From Cylicocyclus nassatus (Eukaryota; Nematoda; Chromadorea; Rhabditida; Strongylidae): a DNA stretch of 64,000 bases. The position numbers and the translations under genes were made by a program. Within the stretch, counting starts at the first letter, position 1. Each line of letters opens with the position of its first letter. The DNA lies in the NCBI GenBank assembly GCA_958299035.1, contig CATQJL010000223.1, positions 73,267,006-73,331,005 on the forward strand. The letters run 5' to 3'. The notes under the pieces are model-generated. The model was given only the letters and a program-made list of their open reading frames with translations, was not told where the DNA came from and did no database searches. Shown here one piece after another: positions 11,934 through 23,580 of this stretch.

Positions 11934-13010
11934 AACAAGAACTGGTCAGAAGACGGATTATTTTTAGCAGGTGTACCAATAAGTACAACATACAACGCTT
12001 ATCCCAAATATAGTTTTATCCACTAAATTTCTCTTTCTCTTTTACAGGTAACGTGAGCCGTTATATCACTTTTTCTTATCTTTTCTCTCAAGTGCTACTT
12101 TTCCTGTCAACTGAAACCGTTTTCCGAAGATCTCGGTTTCGGAACTTTGGTGCCTTCTAAATAACTATCACTATTTTCTTTCACTTCATTTTTGCGTCCG
12201 TGGATATAGTCGGATTTTTTTCTAGAAAGTATGAATAGACTGCAAAGCTTTCTCTTCGAAATGTAATCAAATTACATATCAAATCTTGAGAGTAAAATTC
12301 TGACTCAAACTTGGTTGGTCGCTGAGGATCTGGAAAACAATTTCAGATCTGCTCGTTCGTAGCGTGCACAGTACAAGCACTGCCAGAAAAACGATAAAGT
12401 TCTTTTCTCACTTTTCAAAGGAGGAAAATTCAAAAAATCCAAAGGACATTTGCGGCATTTCCTAGCAGCTTTGCGAGGTCCGACTTTACTCCACTGCTCA
12501 ACCGGCCACCGGCTATGCTTCCTCAGACTAAAAGTATCAAAAAATGTTTGGCAATTTTTAGGTAATATCTTTCCGAATTTCCTGTATCTGACTATAGCAT
12601 TTTGCAATAGTAATGCGTTCAAAAGTTGAATTCAAGAGAATCACCTTGATTTGAATGTGGATTATGAAGCAGACTAAATGTACGCTAGCTACTAGGCTAT
12701 CGCATGTAAGACAAATAGCTAAAACTGTAAAATTGCATTCATAAAGTGCCATCTAATTAAAAACTAGTCTCTTTCTTTCCATAGTCAAAGAATTTTTTCG
12801 AAACAACTTCAATCAAACATAAAACGCTGACTTCTTCATACATGTTTTCCATATCTGCTAAATGCCTTCGTCAACGAACTTATAAGCAGTTTTATTGCGA
12901 TAAAATCGTACGTAAAGTGCGAATTCAACATGCCCTTACTGCCATTTTACCTCATTAGTTACTGGCTTACAAAGTAATTTAGTGCATGTTTTGGCCCAGT
13001 ACCTAGCCGA
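11934..13010 (+). repeat. Direct-repeat copy 1 (partner 32372-33778)
   Basis: Runs parallel to 32372-33778 in the same orientation, with shared blocks such as TTATTTTTAGCAGG, CACTTTTTCTTATCTTTTCT, GTCAACTGAAACCG and AGTGCATGTTTT near the end. Divergence is clearly greater than between the IR1 arms. One copy sits just outside each IR1 arm, but both point the same way, so they are not part of the inversion. Minus-strand frames in both (12305-12622 and 33021-33332) are related but carry frame changes and no known domain. Confidence 0.65.
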
Positions 13011-13371
13011 ATGTGGTTCTGTAAGGCCAAATTAGCACTTCGCACCACGACTTCTTAACAATGTGGCAACTTATAATGGCTTGTAGCTTCGTTTGCAAAA
13101 GTGTTTGGCAGATAAGGGGAAAAAATCAGAGTCAGCATTCTAGGCTGCATCTAATGGCATGAAACTTGTTTGGATTGGCCATTTCGACTTCTGACCATTC
13201 TCTTGTTAGATATATAGAGTATAAAAACATGATATAGTCCATATCGCCCTCCGTTAATGAACTTGTTTTGAAGAAACTTTGAACAGAATGGCTTCATTGC
13301 TTTTTATAGAATCAGAGTGTAGATCTGTGATAGACCTTCACTTTGTTTCACGCTAGCCGTTCTACAAGCTA

Positions 13372-14320
13372 TTAGATTGTCCGGAAACTAATGTCCGTTT
13401 TGAATTCCAAATGCAATAAGTCGAACACTTTTTATTCTTGAACAGGCATCAAAGCACCATTTGATAGAGCAAAGCAAGCTCTACAAGATGGCAATCTTGC
13501 TTTAGCAACAGCTCTGGTCTACCTCGAGTTTCGCGATTGGAACTAAGAGGATTCAACTGCCTAAAAATCGAGAAAAATCATAACTAAGTTCATAAGAATA
13601 CTACAAAAATTCTAACTTGCTCACGTAAACATTGTCTACATAAGACATATATGTACGCCGTTGCCGTATTTTTTCCTCTGTTAGAAATCAGGAAAAGGGA
13701 AATTTTCATGCTTTTGCCAAAGTGTTGCTGTGCCGTCCCCACCTAAGTAGATGTATAATACAAATCTGTAGAAGTATAAACGTGGACTTTCGGCTCTCTA
13801 CAAGCTTTATTTCTCGAGAAATGTCGCATATAGCTTTCATTAGTCAGGTGGTCCAAGCTAAAATTCAAATTTCTCGAGAACTAAAACTTTTAAAAAGCTG
13901 AAAGTCCACGTTTGTATTTCTACAGATTTGTAGTATACATCTACTTATGTGGAGACGGCACAGCATCACTTTGGCAAAAGCATGAAAATTTCCGTTTTCT
14001 TCATTTCTAACAGAGGAAAAAATACGGCAACGGCGTACATATATGTCTTGTGTGGATAGTGCTTACGTGAGCAAGTTAGAATTTTTGTAGGGTTCCTATG
14101 GACCTAGTTATGATTTTTCTCGGTTTTTCGGGCAGTTAAATCCTCTTAGTTTCTATCTCGAAATTCGAGGTAGATCAGAGCTGTTGCTAAAGCAAGATTG
14201 CCATCTTGTAGAGCTTGCTTTGCTCTATCAAATGGTGCTTTGATCCCTGTTCAAAAATGAAAACTGTTTGACTTATCGCATTTGAAATTCAAAACGGACG
14301 TTAATTTCCGGACAACCTAA
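13372..14320. mobile_element. Foldback mariner-type MITE, 949 bp, TA duplication
   Basis: Termini are TTAGATTGTCCGG and CCGGACAACCTAA, flanked by TA at 13370-13371 and 14321-14322. The two arms, each about 450 bases, are inverted copies of each other around a short centre near 13845, so nearly the whole element is a palindrome. The other IR1 arm has the intact empty site AAGCTATAAT near 32083-32092, which fixes both ends and the TA duplication. No transposase is encoded; a mariner-like enzyme would have to act in trans. Confidence 0.92.
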
Positions 14321-16401
14321 TATAATTTTGCTCTGAGTTTCGATCCTTGCAAGAATGCCTAGATACGGGCCTAACTTCAGCAGAATTGATATCTCTAGAT
14401 AACACTTGCGACGCACAGCTATGTGCGCTAGAACCCTAGAGCAAGTTTTTAATGGAATTGAGCATCCCAATCCTTTGAGCTGCGCCTTCTAATGATAGAT
14501 GAAGTACGTATAGCATGTGTTCTGCCACGAGAGAAGTTTTCGATTTCTTAAGTCTACTTTTATAGACCTAAACACTGTAAGGTGGACCTGCTGCGAAGTG
14601 TGGACGTTAGTGCTACCGGAAAATTATGTGCTGCATTTGGCTTAGCAGCAGAGTTGCCTGATATTGGGAGGAAATTATCAGACCTGAAAAGCCTTTCCAT
14701 CCATTAAAGGAGTTGAAGCGTTTATTCCATGCCAACCAGATAGACAGAAAAATATCGTTGAGCCCTCATTCGCTTAGCATTGATTTTTTGTGGTTGTTTT
14801 TTCGAAGATGTTTTTGCAGTCAACTATGTGCAGCGTGTCTCTGTGCATATTGCCTTAATTATTAATTTACTTCAACAACTATCATTTCAAATTATTCTAT
14901 AACACCCCACCTTTTAGTTTGTAGTGATGCCATGGCACGATGCTGTCAAAACACGTTTTCTGATAAATCTTGACCGCAATCTCCTTAATGTTTGGGTCAG
15001 CCGCTAAAATCATGCATTTAGATGATAAACTAACCTTTCCGCCATTGGTCTTGGCAAAATAAGTCTTTTCTTCTAAACCAGGCGACAATACTTTTCCACG
15101 CGAAATGATTGTGACGTCTGAAAACAGACCACCACATGATTTCGCAAGATAATTGGACGAGAAAGTTGAGCTAAACATTCTATGTGCACTTTTGACAGGC
15201 TTGCACCAAATATGTGGATCATCGTCAGCATAGTGTACAAAATACGCAACTTTTGTGCAGACAATAGACAATTAATCAGGCTACTTTCTCTAGCGCAGCC
15301 ACGATTGCCATCGAGTTGTAGCGCAATTTATTGTCAGATTAATGATATTTTGCCATTTGGAAAAACATCCAGTTTTCGATACAGATGTTTTCTGCATGCG
15401 CTAATTTATATATTTGCTGGAAGATCAGCAATGGTCTCAAGCCTTGCGAAATGCCTTCCAAAAACGAATTAAGCAAAAACGCTTTTCTACCAAAAAGAGT
15501 TTTCTCAAGAAGAAACGCCATTGAGGCTGTGGCGTGAAATGCCATTGTCTGTAAGCATCGTAACATAAGCCCGACACTTCCTTTAACGTAAAAGTTGAAA
15601 CTTTTGCAGTGTTCTTTCTGCGAACGAAGATGGAATAGTCAGAATTACCGCAAAGGCTACAAGATAGCTCTATCTCATTTGTAAAATGTCTTTCCATAGA
15701 AAATAAGGCTGAATCACACCCTCTTCGAATAAGCTATACACGTGCACAATTGTACCTGTCGCGTATTGCAAGCTAAAATCGCCTGCTGTATTGATGCAGG
15801 AAAGAGTTCGGACAAAAGCGAAACTCTTTTATCTGATTGTGATTGTTGCTGCGTAACCTAGCTCAGTGTCAAACAATTTTGGGAATGTGTATGTGTGCAA
15901 GCTGCACACCACTTAGCTCTCAAATATCTTCCAACTTTTGTATAATTATTGAGGGCGAGTTTAGAAGAGGCAACAAATGTACGTTTAGAAATATGAACGT
16001 GGGTTCTTGTTGCGTGATTGTATAATTAATGTCTACCACATGCATCCTTCCAGAATTTTGCTTGCAACGCATTTGAGATGTAGCTCACGTCCAATCATGC
16101 ATTAAAAAAGAATTCCGTACAAACACGTTTTTGTGAACATTATGTTTTGACAAACGATGATTGATTGAGCGACAAATGTCCCTGTCAATTCTTGAAGTAG
16201 CGAATGATTCGAAAAGGAAGAAAACATAGGAGGCCAACATAATTTCTAAAAACATTTGGCTTCCACACAAGCCTTCATTTGGGGACTCATTAAAGTGACG
16301 GCGCGCCGCAGGTAGATACTCTTGATCAAATCGTCCTATGCTATTGTGGTTCTGTACAAAAGCCATTTACAATGTCAATTTTTTTTGCTTTTTACAATTA
16401 G

Positions 16402-16855
16402 CTACTCCTTTGCGTAACCTCAAGCATCAAAGTCAAGTGGATTGAGATCGAGACCATTGAGGAGGGGGGGGGGAGGGATTGTTTTTTCGTTATTCTGGCA
16501 CATGAGCATCTTGGCGGCAGAAGTCTTCGCTACGCACGGTTTTACTGAAGCACCCTTTTTGCCTTTCTTCGGTCCCATGGTATCACAGCTTTTGCTAGCA
16601 CTTTTTCCTGATAAGTCTTCGCATTTATCTTCACATTCCCACTGACGAAAATTAGAGGCGTCATCTCAGTGGCGCTTATCCCTACCCAAACCATCTTCCC
16701 ATCGGCGAAAACGTTCATGTAACATTTTTCCTTCTTCTATGTCCTACAAATTAGGGCCGAGCAGATGCGGCGCATTGGTTTTTATGAACTGCTTCACTAG
16801 TAAAAAACTATCATCGAAAATATCGCTTCTTCTACGAGACACATTTCTAAGGTGT
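16402..16855 (-). pseudogene. Mariner-type transposase remnant (left IR1 arm)
   Basis: Minus-strand counterpart of 29560-30000. It keeps pieces of a mariner DDD/E transposase read over several frameshifts. At the final catalytic block the Trp codon of DAWGY is TGA here, whereas the right arm has TGG, so this arm has one more stop. A G/C homopolymer near 16465 breaks the frame in both arms. Confidence 0.6.
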
Positions 16856-17190
16856 GTAACTTGTTTTGCAAATTCTTAGCCTCTTCAGCTTGGCATCATC
16901 TGATAGATACTACCTTTGGAATAAAAAATAACTGCGAAGATCCAAGGAGTTTTTTGAGTACAATACCGCTCAAAATTCATCAAAAAAAGTCGCCGCACTG
17001 CGCTGCAGTGCGCCGGAGCGCGGTGGTGTGCGACGGAGAGCAGCGGAGTGCACCGGAATCCGCGAAACATCGCCATATCTCGCTTCAGAATAGACGTACT
17101 CTGATTTCAAGGACACAGTTTGACTCAGCTTGGCGAGACGCATCATCCGGTATACAGATATACCACAATCTGTCGGGATAGGTAGGTATA

Positions 17191-17859
17191 CAGGGTGTCC
17201 CAAAAAGATGTGCACAATGTTTGGTCGTTAATAACTCTCTAGATTTGATGTCTTTTGCCGAGCTTGAGGTACTATTCTTTAGAGCGAGGTCTAATCTAAG
17301 TTAGATTTACAGTATGGAGCGAATTATCAATTCACTTCATTACGTACGATTACGGTAGGAACTCCGAAGAGGATTTTAAGCCATTGCAGCGGTATTTTGC
17401 CTTAAAAACAAGTCAGAAACACTTGAGGTGAGATAATCATAGTCGTTGATCCTGAATATGAAGTTTGCACTTCAGTGTAATGCATCTTTCATGAGTTATT
17501 TCAAATTTAGGGACAACTATTTTTCCAATGTTTGTCAGAAATGTGATTACGCCATCAAGAAAGCTCGAAAAACTTGTGAAAAGTTGTGTAGGGAAATCAG
17601 GATGCCTGAAAACTTTGCTACCCAAATTTTCAGATTTTTTTGAAATTGTTTCATCAAAAGGCCTATTTCGTAGTGACGCTGTATGCTAAGACTTCACTCC
17701 GTAATCCTACAGTAATGAAGAGTGATTGGTGATTCGCTCTACACTGTAAATCTAAGTTGAACCTAGCTCTACAGAATAATACTTTAAGCTGGCAAAAGAC
17801 ATGAAAGCAAAAGAGTTATTAACGATCAAACAGTGTGCACATCTTTTTGGGACACTCTA
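17191..17859. mobile_element. CAGGGTGTCCC TIR transposon, non-autonomous, 669 bp
   Basis: Flanked by TA at 17189-17190 and 17860-17861. The left end reads CAGGGTGTCCCAAAAAGATG; the right end is its inverted copy with two terminal changes. Inverted arms run for about 170 bases. No transposase frame. This is the cleanest uninterrupted copy of a family that recurs at 82, 38490-44130, 59665-60145 and 61946-62220. TA target, CAGGGTGTCCC ends and lack of coding point to a Tc1/mariner-group MITE. Confidence 0.85.
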
Positions 17860-17861
17860 TA

Positions 17862-20520
17862 TTGTTATCAGTAGGTTTTCGCTCAACAATATTGCCATTG
17901 GTTTGCTGCTGATGATACTTAGTAGGGATACTGTAGGAGCATGGTATAGAGTCACTCTGATGGATTTGTTCTGAAATCAAACCGCTCACCGAATCTGCAA
18001 AATTGAACGTCGCGGAGATCCGGGAATTCCACGAAAGTCCGCGACTTTCCCGGAATCCCGCCTCATTCCAAGAATTTCGCGAAATAACGGGAATTCCACT
18101 GAACAATGGGAATCACGCAAACTAGCAGCACCATAGCTTTCTTCGGAATGAATATAATCTAAATCTGGAAACAGTATTGTGTTCAGCTCATCAAGGCAAA
18201 TCTTTTGGTGTACAGCATGCCCTCGATATTCCGTTTCCAGTTTTCTCAAATTTTTCTGCAAATTTCCGTTCGCATAGGATGGAACGCAGCGCTTATCCAT
18301 CTATACACATAAAAGTCAAAATTTGTGCAAATCTTGACCGTATGTTCTTTATAGACTTCTTTGTGCGTGAACCGATTGAGCTGAAACTTTGCACACATGT
18401 TTTCGACCCCGTAGATGGTTTTAGACTACTTTTTGAAGCGATTCGCTGGATGATGCTATTGATTTATTGATTTTTGGCACTTTGCAATAAAAATGAAGCT
18501 TATAAGCCACTATCAAACCCCATGCACTGGTGTAGACAGTGCAGTAAAGTTTATTTTCAATCTGTAGTGTAGAAGATGCAGTTACTCCAATCATTCACTC
18601 TGAGGTAAGCTCAGCCAGGAGGGTAAGGGGGAGTGCAGTAGACTGCAAAGAAGGGTATGGCCGAACCGAAAAAGGAGGGAGAAGAGACAAAGTGTGGTTT
18701 GGCCATCCTCCTAAATGGTGACTTAGGTTGGACCGGCAAAGCCAGCTAGTCCAACATAAAAGATTCTAGTAAGTACTGTTCGATAACCGCAGTCTTTTTT
18801 CCAAAAAAGATAAAAGCGTAGGTGAATCCTGGAAAAATCACGCGTTTCCAAATTCTACTCGCTGTTACTTCCTTCGGAATCAGTTCATTCCGAATCAGAA
18901 AAAAGCATTGTGCAGCTCATCAAGGCGAATCTTTTGATTTACAGCACGTTCTTTATACTCCAATCTCAGTATTCTTGAATTTTTCTGCGGACATCTCCGC
19001 GCAAAGGTGTTAAGCAGCGCACAGCACAAATCCTTTAATTGTACTTCTTCTAAAGAGTATAGAGCGCCAAGAAGTAGCCGTAGGCCCCTTTCCAATGGAG
19101 ATGGAGGGGCTGATGAACGGAAAAATCTTGTCGTCTCAAATTCTACTCGTCAGAACCAGGGTCAAGCGTGGGGTTTGGCATGCCAAACCTGAGAGTTCGT
19201 ATTGAGGAATCAGGGAGTGGGGGGGGTCGTTATCAAGGCGTCCGCTATTCCCATAACATGATATTCGTTGACAGTGTTAAAATACTAGCACATTAATGTT
19301 TGACCCATTATCGTTTAGGTACAATAAGCATAATTAAAGATCTATAAAGCATAAGAGCATCGTTTTCTGATCTGCAAGTAAAATAACCCCCTGTGGTCCA
19401 AGTTTCAGCGAATTCTGAGGTTTCCAAATACAGGACCACCTAGGGTGAGATGCTCGTTTTCAAACATGTTACTTTGTTTCAAAGGTAAGTTGACTACTTC
19501 TTTTTGCGCTTAATACAAACAACTATCATTTCTTTGCTCACATTAGGAATCCTACTTCAAATGACCTCAAAATTAAGGAATTAAGAGCAAGCTAAAATTT
19601 CGTTTGTTCCATTTTTCGTTTTTAATATCTCAGGCTAGAGAAGACCAATCAGGCTCAAATCACTTTGATGTAGATTACGAGGTTGAGCTATAAAATATGT
19701 ACATTCTTGTCGCCTGCCCTTGCAATTCATAGAGTAGCACAGACCTAGCATGTTACTACCCCAATATTTCGCAGGATTTTATCAGTATTTTACATCTGCA
19801 CAGGTAGAAAAAACGATTATATCCTGCTCTTGAAGAAAAGTTTTCAGATGAAATTTCTGCTATGTAAAGAAGAAGGTTAAGCAGTAACAACGATATAAAA
19901 AACGCAGCTATTTGATCTGTTTGAAGGTAAGTTAATGTGGCAGCCACAGCTTTTAAGGGTGGTGCCACACCCCATTAACTACATCAAAAAGCATTTTTAG
20001 CGACTACATCAAAAACATTTTTAGCGAACGTTATTCATATGAATCGATAGCCTAGGCCGCAGATTTCATAAGAGTTTTGATCCTGATTCGTATTCTTAGC
20101 TCTGAGTGATATTTGGGGAAAGCAAGCCATCAAAAGCGAAAAATAGGAAAAACAAGATTTTGGTTGGCTTCCCATTCCAAAGTTAGAAGGTCTTTTGAAG
20201 CGAGATTTCTGAAGTGGCCAAGGAAGGAGCAGTGCTTTGTCATGAGTGCAAAAATAGCTAGCTACTTCACCTTTAAAACAAAGTTAATTATGCTGGAAAA
20301 TGACGATTTCACTTAGGTGAACCCAGTATCTTGAAACTTCAGGATTCGCTGAAACATTGTCTACCTATTCATGGTATGTTGCCCGTTATGTTTGACAGAG
20401 TTTTCAAGTAATGCTATCTTAGGTATATAGTTCAGGGGGTCTTATTGAGACCGCTAAGAGGTGGGGGAGGGGTATCGTAACCAGCGATCGTGTGCCACAC
20501 CTCTTGCTTGACCCTGGTCA
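17862..20520. other. Unassigned repeats, including AGCTCATCAAGGC family
   Basis: Two copies of a dispersed motif block (AGCTCATCAAGGC, AATCTTTTG, ACAGCA, then AACGCAGCG) lie at about 18178-18300 and 18905-19030. Further copies are at 34811-34940 and, inverted, at 35590-35700 and 35870-35960. The segment 18300-18470 has wording like that found near Helitron 3' ends but lacks a clear terminus. A run of G at about 19218 and AT-rich filler make up the rest. No gene recognised. Confidence 0.45.
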
Positions 20521-20743
20521 TAAGCCTAGAATACGAACTGTCTTGCTAAGCAGATGCAAATTAAACAGCAAACAGCATCTTTGTGGATCTACTTGAACTT
20601 ACTATATTCGCTTATTGGTCTCAACAATCAAATAGGCATCCAGCAAAGGGCTAACATTGAACAAGTTTCAACGACAATTAATCATCTCTTAATCATATGG
20701 CTTCCATCTACTCAAACATCATACAACTTAATTCTCAACTTAC

Positions 20744-20822
20744 CACGGCAGTCTGGAACACCGGCTACAATGCTGCATACAGCTGTGGTCAGGCATGTGG
20801 CAAAAACAAGTAGAACTTTCAT
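20744..20822 (-). CDS. First exon of a small secreted protein (copy A)
   Basis: The ATG at 20822 opens a 26-codon frame starting MKVLLVFATCL and ending AGVPDCR, then one base of the next codon and a strong donor (GTAAGT). The product is a classical signal peptide: Lys, a hydrophobic core, small residues, then a mature start with Pro-Asp-Cys. The paralogue at 27647 has the same length, phase and donor, with four to five residue differences. TATA-like sequence lies about 80 bases upstream. Downstream exons were not found within about 1 kb, so the gene may be truncated or the exons may be unrecognisable. The family is unknown to me. Confidence 0.6.
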
Positions 20823-20895
20823 TCTGAAATGCTCACACATTACGCAACAGCCAGAGCACGGCAATGATGGAAAGTTGACGCTCTTTCAGTGGTTG

Positions 20896-20906
20896 AGCCC
20901 TATATA
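20896..20906 (-). promoter_or_regulatory. TATA box of copy A
   Basis: Read on the minus strand as AATATATAGGGCTC, matching the position and flanking bases of the TATA box at 27561 in the inverted copy. It lies about 80 bases upstream of the ATG. Confidence 0.5.
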
Positions 20907-21463
20907 TTTTTTTCCGCTGCATCAAAAGATCACAATTCGAACAAAAGAGTGTTTTAATGAAGTCTTTTATAATCGAGGCACTCTTGCAAAAACACCACCG
21001 CGCCTACTTTCAAACAATTCATTAATCGAGATCCTTTTGTTAGTTCCCTATTACGTATCTGTGCTATTCGCTATATTTGTAAAAACTATTAGCTTAAGCT
21101 ATCATAACCAGCACCTATGAATCCAAATTCGAAGCATCCTTTTTGTGTAGGAACATACACTTTTGCATGGTCTGCTGTGCTTCACGAATAGAGTCCTGTA
21201 AACTTTCTAAAACATCATCGATTTATGTTTGATTAACAAGTTCAATACGTAACAAAAACTAAAAAAACCAAATTCAATTAATTAATGGGTACAATCATTA
21301 TGTAAATTTCTAAACTTCATTGTACCATTCTGCCCTAAAACATTCTCAAATTATGGAAACTGCTGTTCTTTGAAATATAACGAAAAACTCTTTTCTGTGG
21401 GTAGGCGTTATGCGCGAAAAGTACAAGCTGATCAATGAAGACCTTATCAGCAAAAAACATATA

Positions 21464-21540
21464 TTAGGTTGTTACGGAATTGATGCAGGTTTTCCAAGTT
21501 GTACGTTTGGGTTACTACAACTTTTTACAGAAACAGTCAA
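21464..21540 (+). mobile_element. Solo mariner-type terminus
   Basis: TATTAGGTTGTTACGGAATT, then GATGCAGGTTTTCC, resembles the terminus at 50694. No inverted partner is visible nearby. Confidence 0.4.
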
Positions 21541-21589
21541 TTCGATTCCATTAAAAACTACCGCAATTTGCAAACCTCTGGCAATTTAG

Positions 21590-22296
21590 GCCCATATACA
21601 TGTACATCCCCGCTGGCGAGGGAGAGGATCTAAAAGGGGATGCGTCATATCTCGCTACTCTAGATATTTCTTCTTCACCTGCGCATGACGGATGCCTGGC
21701 TACTGTCTTACAAAATTGGTTCTTTGCCACTCTGTATGGTTCATTGCGATCACCAGGGGGATCTATCTCCCAGAAGATCACTTCTCATTTTCAAAGTCAA
21801 ATATCTTTCGAGATGTCAGTGAAAATACTGCAAAATGTACTGTGGATATACTACGGCACTGCTAAAGGTGTTTATAGTAGAAATAAACGAAATCTCAGGA
21901 TATCGAAATCTTCATTGAACCACGGCTCGCCAGCTAGGGATTATCAAAAAATTCACAATCTTCAGATTCCTTCTCCTGTCGAAAATATGCTGAGCAGTGC
22001 CGTAGTAAATCTTGGTATATCCTCAGTACGATTAAGCGTTTTATTGACTTCTCGAGAAAAATCACTTCGGAATTGAGAGGAGGTTCTTTGGGGATCCCCG
22101 AGGGTACCCAAGGGATCACACAAAGTGGCAAAAAATTGATCATTTGTGACAGTAACCTGACGTCGGTTATGCGCGAGAATAAGGGTTTGAGAAACTTCAT
22201 AAGCAAGATGGAGAATGAAGAAGGAAATCTAGAGTAACGGTAAATGAACGCATCCCCTCTCAGATTCCCTCTCCTCCCCAGCAGGGATGTAGGGCC
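21590..22296. mobile_element. Foldback element, about 700 bp
   Basis: The left arm from 21590 (ATACATGTACATCCC onwards) is matched in inverted order up to 22296 (GGGATGTAGGGCC). Arms cover most of the element with perhaps a quarter of positions changed. Shared blocks include GGGGATGCGT and ACTCTAGAT. No coding sequence; target duplication not resolved. Confidence 0.65.
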
Positions 22297-23402
22297 TTAG
22301 AGCGCGCTAGCTACGTTGTTGTAGCTTCATTGAAAAAATTTCAAAGTCCAAAGACTGGCAAGAGTTTATTTGGAAAAGATTTTTTTAGAGACCAAAACTC
22401 ATGCACAATGTAATAGAAACTTCACTCATTGTGTATATGGTTGCTGGTGTATAGCATTGTGTAGCGTTAGGCTTGATACTTACCTGCCGGTGAATGTCTA
22501 TAAATAACGGTGGCAGCAACGCATCAAATGCGTATCGATTGCAGTGAAGTGACGCTGCTGCTTCACACTACAGCAGCTAATGCAAAAGGTCGTATCCATA
22601 TCTAGCGACTCATTTTTGAGCAGCGCTGCATTAGATCTTGCAGCTGGTTACGCTCACTTTTTCCAGGCGTATCTCAGCTGCTTTGAGCTGCAAAGAGCTG
22701 CTTTTCTTTGAATTTACCTATTTTTACCGATTTTCAAGCGGCAACTGGCTCTTCACAAATTCCGTCTTTCTTGCATGACCAAGACATGAATGCAACCTGA
22801 GACCTCAATTTGCAACCTCAGACCGCATTTTCCTCAATTGCTCTCGAAAATCGAAAAAGTGATTTTCTGCTGTTTTAGGAATTTCTCGCTGCCAAAGAGA
22901 ATAGCAGCATCCGTTTTTTTTGCTGTCAAATCTTCTTTGTCTATTCTTTCTGCATACGGCGAAATCTCTGCAATTGCTCCGCTTAGGATTTTTATAAGCC
23001 GCAGAATGATAGCAGAGGTTGCTTGGAACTGAGATGGAATTTTTTACTTAGTTTATAAAATTTTCAAAAAATTGCTTCAATGTGCATTTTGTAGCGCAGA
23101 TCCATAAAACATCACTCTAGCTTGCCAAAAAAATATTCCGATTTTCGCGGTGGATTTAGGGCAAAGACTGTAAAAGAATAAAATTTCAAGATCTAGTTTC
23201 TTGATTTCAAGAGCACGTAATTTTGAAATAAACCCACTCCTGTTGAAACGAAATCATGCCTAAGAAACTAAAAGAAGAGTGCTTTCACAAGGTATGCATA
23301 GTTTTTTAAGACAACAAAATTTTGTTTTGAACCAGCACTTTGAGAACAGATGTGGAAGACCTGCATTAATTCTGCATTCTGCATTAATAAATGCTTGACG
23401 TA
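22297..23402. other. No feature recognised
   Basis: AT-rich sequence with a CAGC-rich patch at about 22540-22700. No splice-supported exon or repeat partner seen. Confidence 0.45.
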
Positions 23403-23580
23403 GTCCCACTCTCCCAACTCCTTTCGCTGTGGTAGGCGTTATGCGCGAAAAAAAAGTACAACTAATTAATTAGGGCCTCATCGGCAAATTTTCTGATGTA
23501 TACACTTCAGTGAGTCCTACTCATTTTACAATCTGCTCTCCTCGAAAGTCAAGAGCAAATAATATCCCCTGTATAATAAA
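23403..23580 (+). repeat. Third partial copy of IR3 upstream region
   Basis: Contains GGTAGGCGTTATGCGCGAAA as in 21402-21420 and continues with GGGCCTCATCGGCAAATTT, GAGTCCTACT and CTCGAAAGTC. The latter blocks match, inverted, the segment 26920-27010. This copy thus extends the alignment beyond the left IR3 arm. No signal-peptide exon is next to it. Confidence 0.6.

Larger units (their letters stand above)
13308..16949 (-). repeat. IR1 left arm (2.7 kb plus a 949-bp MITE)
   Basis: This arm is the reverse complement of 29468-32146, nearly identical by eye. Open frames repeat on opposite strands with only a few changes: 16085-16366, 15437-15697 and 14897-15271 (minus) match 30037-30318, 30706-30966 and 31132-31521 (plus). 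The left arm is longer only because a MITE is inserted at 13372-14320. The outer boundary is at 13308 (partner 32146) and the inner boundary at 16949 (partner 29468). The arms face each other across 12.5 kb. Confidence 0.9.
20580..21453 (-). repeat. IR3 left arm (partner 26996-27890)
   Basis: Reverse complement of 26996-27890 with moderate divergence, clearly more than in IR1. It includes the promoter region, TATA box and first exon of a secreted-protein gene on the minus strand. A third, partial copy of the upstream part lies at 23403-23580 in the same orientation as this arm's plus strand. Confidence 0.85.

Noticed and set aside
20554..21120. 188-codon plus-strand open frame
   Set aside because: The opposite strand carries a TATA box, ATG, signal peptide and donor. 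In the paralogous arm at 27.4-27.9 kb the plus-like frame is split in two, so it is not conserved as coding.
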